Shown in pieces: positions 62,953 to 64,000 of a stretch of DNA of 64,000 nt. How positions within the stretch are numbered: position 1 is the first letter of the stretch; each line of letters starts with the position of its first letter. The notes below the pieces were generated by a model, which was not told the origin of the DNA, did no database searches, and saw nothing but the letters and a program-made list of their open reading frames with translations. Source of the DNA: Eulemur rufifrons (lineage: Eukaryota; Chordata; Mammalia; Primates; Lemuridae); the NCBI RefSeq assembly GCF_041146395.1, contig NC_090989.1:54772501-54836500 (forward strand). Direction: 5' to 3'. The position numbers and the translations under genes were made by a program.

Positions 62953-63476
62953 TGAAGAAGCTCAGGAAATTTCACCCCAAAATATGCCTCCTTGTTATAA
63001 AGAATATTTTGAATTAAAGGCCATTTGAGATCAAAAAGCATTGCAAGGGGCTTTCCCTCTGGCTGCATAAACCAGACTGACCTGATCAAAAGATCAAAGT
63101 TGGAATTGACTTCCCTTCCTCTCCTTGTAATCTCAATATATAGCAAAATGCAACCAGACCTGACCCCAATCATTGAAAATATAACACCTATCTCTCAGGT
63201 CAATTTACAAGTCAATCTGTTTTCCCCATCCATTCATCCTCCCTAGCAACCCTTACGGCCCCTAAACAGAATTACCTATACCCCTTATTTTCCTCTCTCC
63301 CCTCTAAAGGACAAGTATAAAAATATCTGAACTTCACTGGGATACTGAGTAATCATTCTGTGATTCTCCCCCACGGACATGGTAAATAAATCTTTCTCTT
63401 ACTAATCCGCCTGAATTGTGAGTTGATATTTCAGTGAACTTTCTAGGGAAAGGGGAAGTTTCCCCTCACCCCTACA
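62953..63476 (+). mobile_element. Solo class I-type ERV LTR (MER4-like)
   Basis: Starts 'tgaagaagctcagg' and ends 'cacccctaca'. It has a TATA box TATAAAAAT (63316-63324), AATAAA (63385-63390) and a U5 ('cttactaatccgcctgaatt'). The flanking tetramers CACC (62949-62952) and CATC (63477-63480) may be a worn 4-bp duplication. The family is suggested only by general resemblance. Confidence 0.72.
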
Positions 63477-63731
63477 CATCAGTACCTTTAAGATCTTGTT
63501 GCACTTGAAAGAATGCAAAACTAGAAAATACAGAAGTATTGTAAGTGTGATTTATATAAAAAGACAGTTGTAATTTCAGTTGCAGAATCCATTTTTCCTA
63601 CCATACAAATCAGGAAATTAATAAATATATATTTAGTTTTAAAAATTTAAATATATCTATATCATTTGTTGTGATTTTCTGCTTTAAATAATCATTTTGA
63701 TTAATAAACCAACTCATCTTGATTGCCTCAC

Positions 63732-64000
63732 TGTATCAGTTTTCTATTAGCAGCTTAAAACGACACAAAATTTATTTTTCACAGCTTCGTGGGTCAGAAA
63801 TCTGGGCATGGTGGCTGGGTTCTCGCTCAGGGTTTCACAGAGCTTAAATCAAGGAATCATGTGGGGCTGCCATCTGGGGCTCAGAGTCCTCTTCCAAGCT
63901 CACTGGTTATTGGCAAAGTCTATTTCCTCGCACTTCTAGGACTGAGGTCCCCCTTTTCCTGCTGGCTGTCAGCTGGGACCACTCTCAGCTCCTAGAGACT
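63732..64000 (-). mobile_element. MaLR-like LTR, cut by window end
   Basis: 'tgtatcagttttctattagc', 'cttaaaacgacacaaaattt' and 'gtcctcttccaagctcactg' are the reverse of the LTR family at 25575-26033. It continues past the window edge. Confidence 0.55.

Overview
The window reads as nuclear DNA of a strepsirrhine primate, most likely a lemur. No protein-coding gene, tRNA, rRNA or other functional RNA gene can be supported. Three of the four Alu copies have the extended middle section and the GCCTAGCTCACAGCAACC-type left arm typical of strepsirrhine Alus, and two L1 copies end in a G-rich 3' untranslated region of a kind I associate with lemur L1. The rest is AT-rich sequence with old mammalian repeats (MIR, L2, L1M, MaLR LTRs, ERVL, Tigger1, MER5), as expected of an intergenic or intronic stretch. 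Every open frame longer than about 60 codons lies in a repeat, or is short, isolated and without recognisable domains.

Layout. 0.5-6.5 kb: a decayed ERVL-like provirus interior on the minus strand (RT-connection, integrase and dUTPase remnants) split by a Tigger1 DNA transposon that keeps its TA target duplication. 7.5-8.4 kb: an L2 tail and two Alus head to head. 9-10.7 kb: 5' part of an old L1, minus strand. 11.9-13.3 kb: 3' end of a lemur-type L1. 14-27 kb: MIR and L2 fragments, a head-to-head pair of L1 pieces (17.6-21.3 kb), an AT-rich palindrome near 23 kb and a MaLR-like LTR. 27.6-29.3 kb: a middle slice of L1 ORF2.

29-49 kb: MaLR LTRs, an L1M interrupted by a clean Alu (36.2-36.6 kb), a solo class I LTR with a GAAT duplication (37.2-37.8 kb), a second small piece of that LTR set between CT and AG repeats (39.0-39.2 kb), three more L1 pieces and a compound microsatellite. 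50-57 kb: L2, MIR, a 5'-truncated lemur-type L1 with a 14-bp target duplication and a duplicated G-rich unit, an Alu with a perfect 13-bp duplication, and a MER5-like fragment. 59.5-63.5 kb: three class I LTRs, each with recognisable TATA-like and polyadenylation signals, two of them with 4-bp flanking duplications (one imperfect).

Nothing acts together as a gene system. The window is a record of successive transposition. I found no evidence of a new biological system; the most unusual items are structural: the displaced LTR fragment at 39 kb, the L1 junction at 19.6 kb, the palindrome at 23 kb and the duplicated G-rich L1 3' UTR at 54.3 kb. Family names come from recognition by eye, and boundaries without a stated target duplication are good to tens of bases only.
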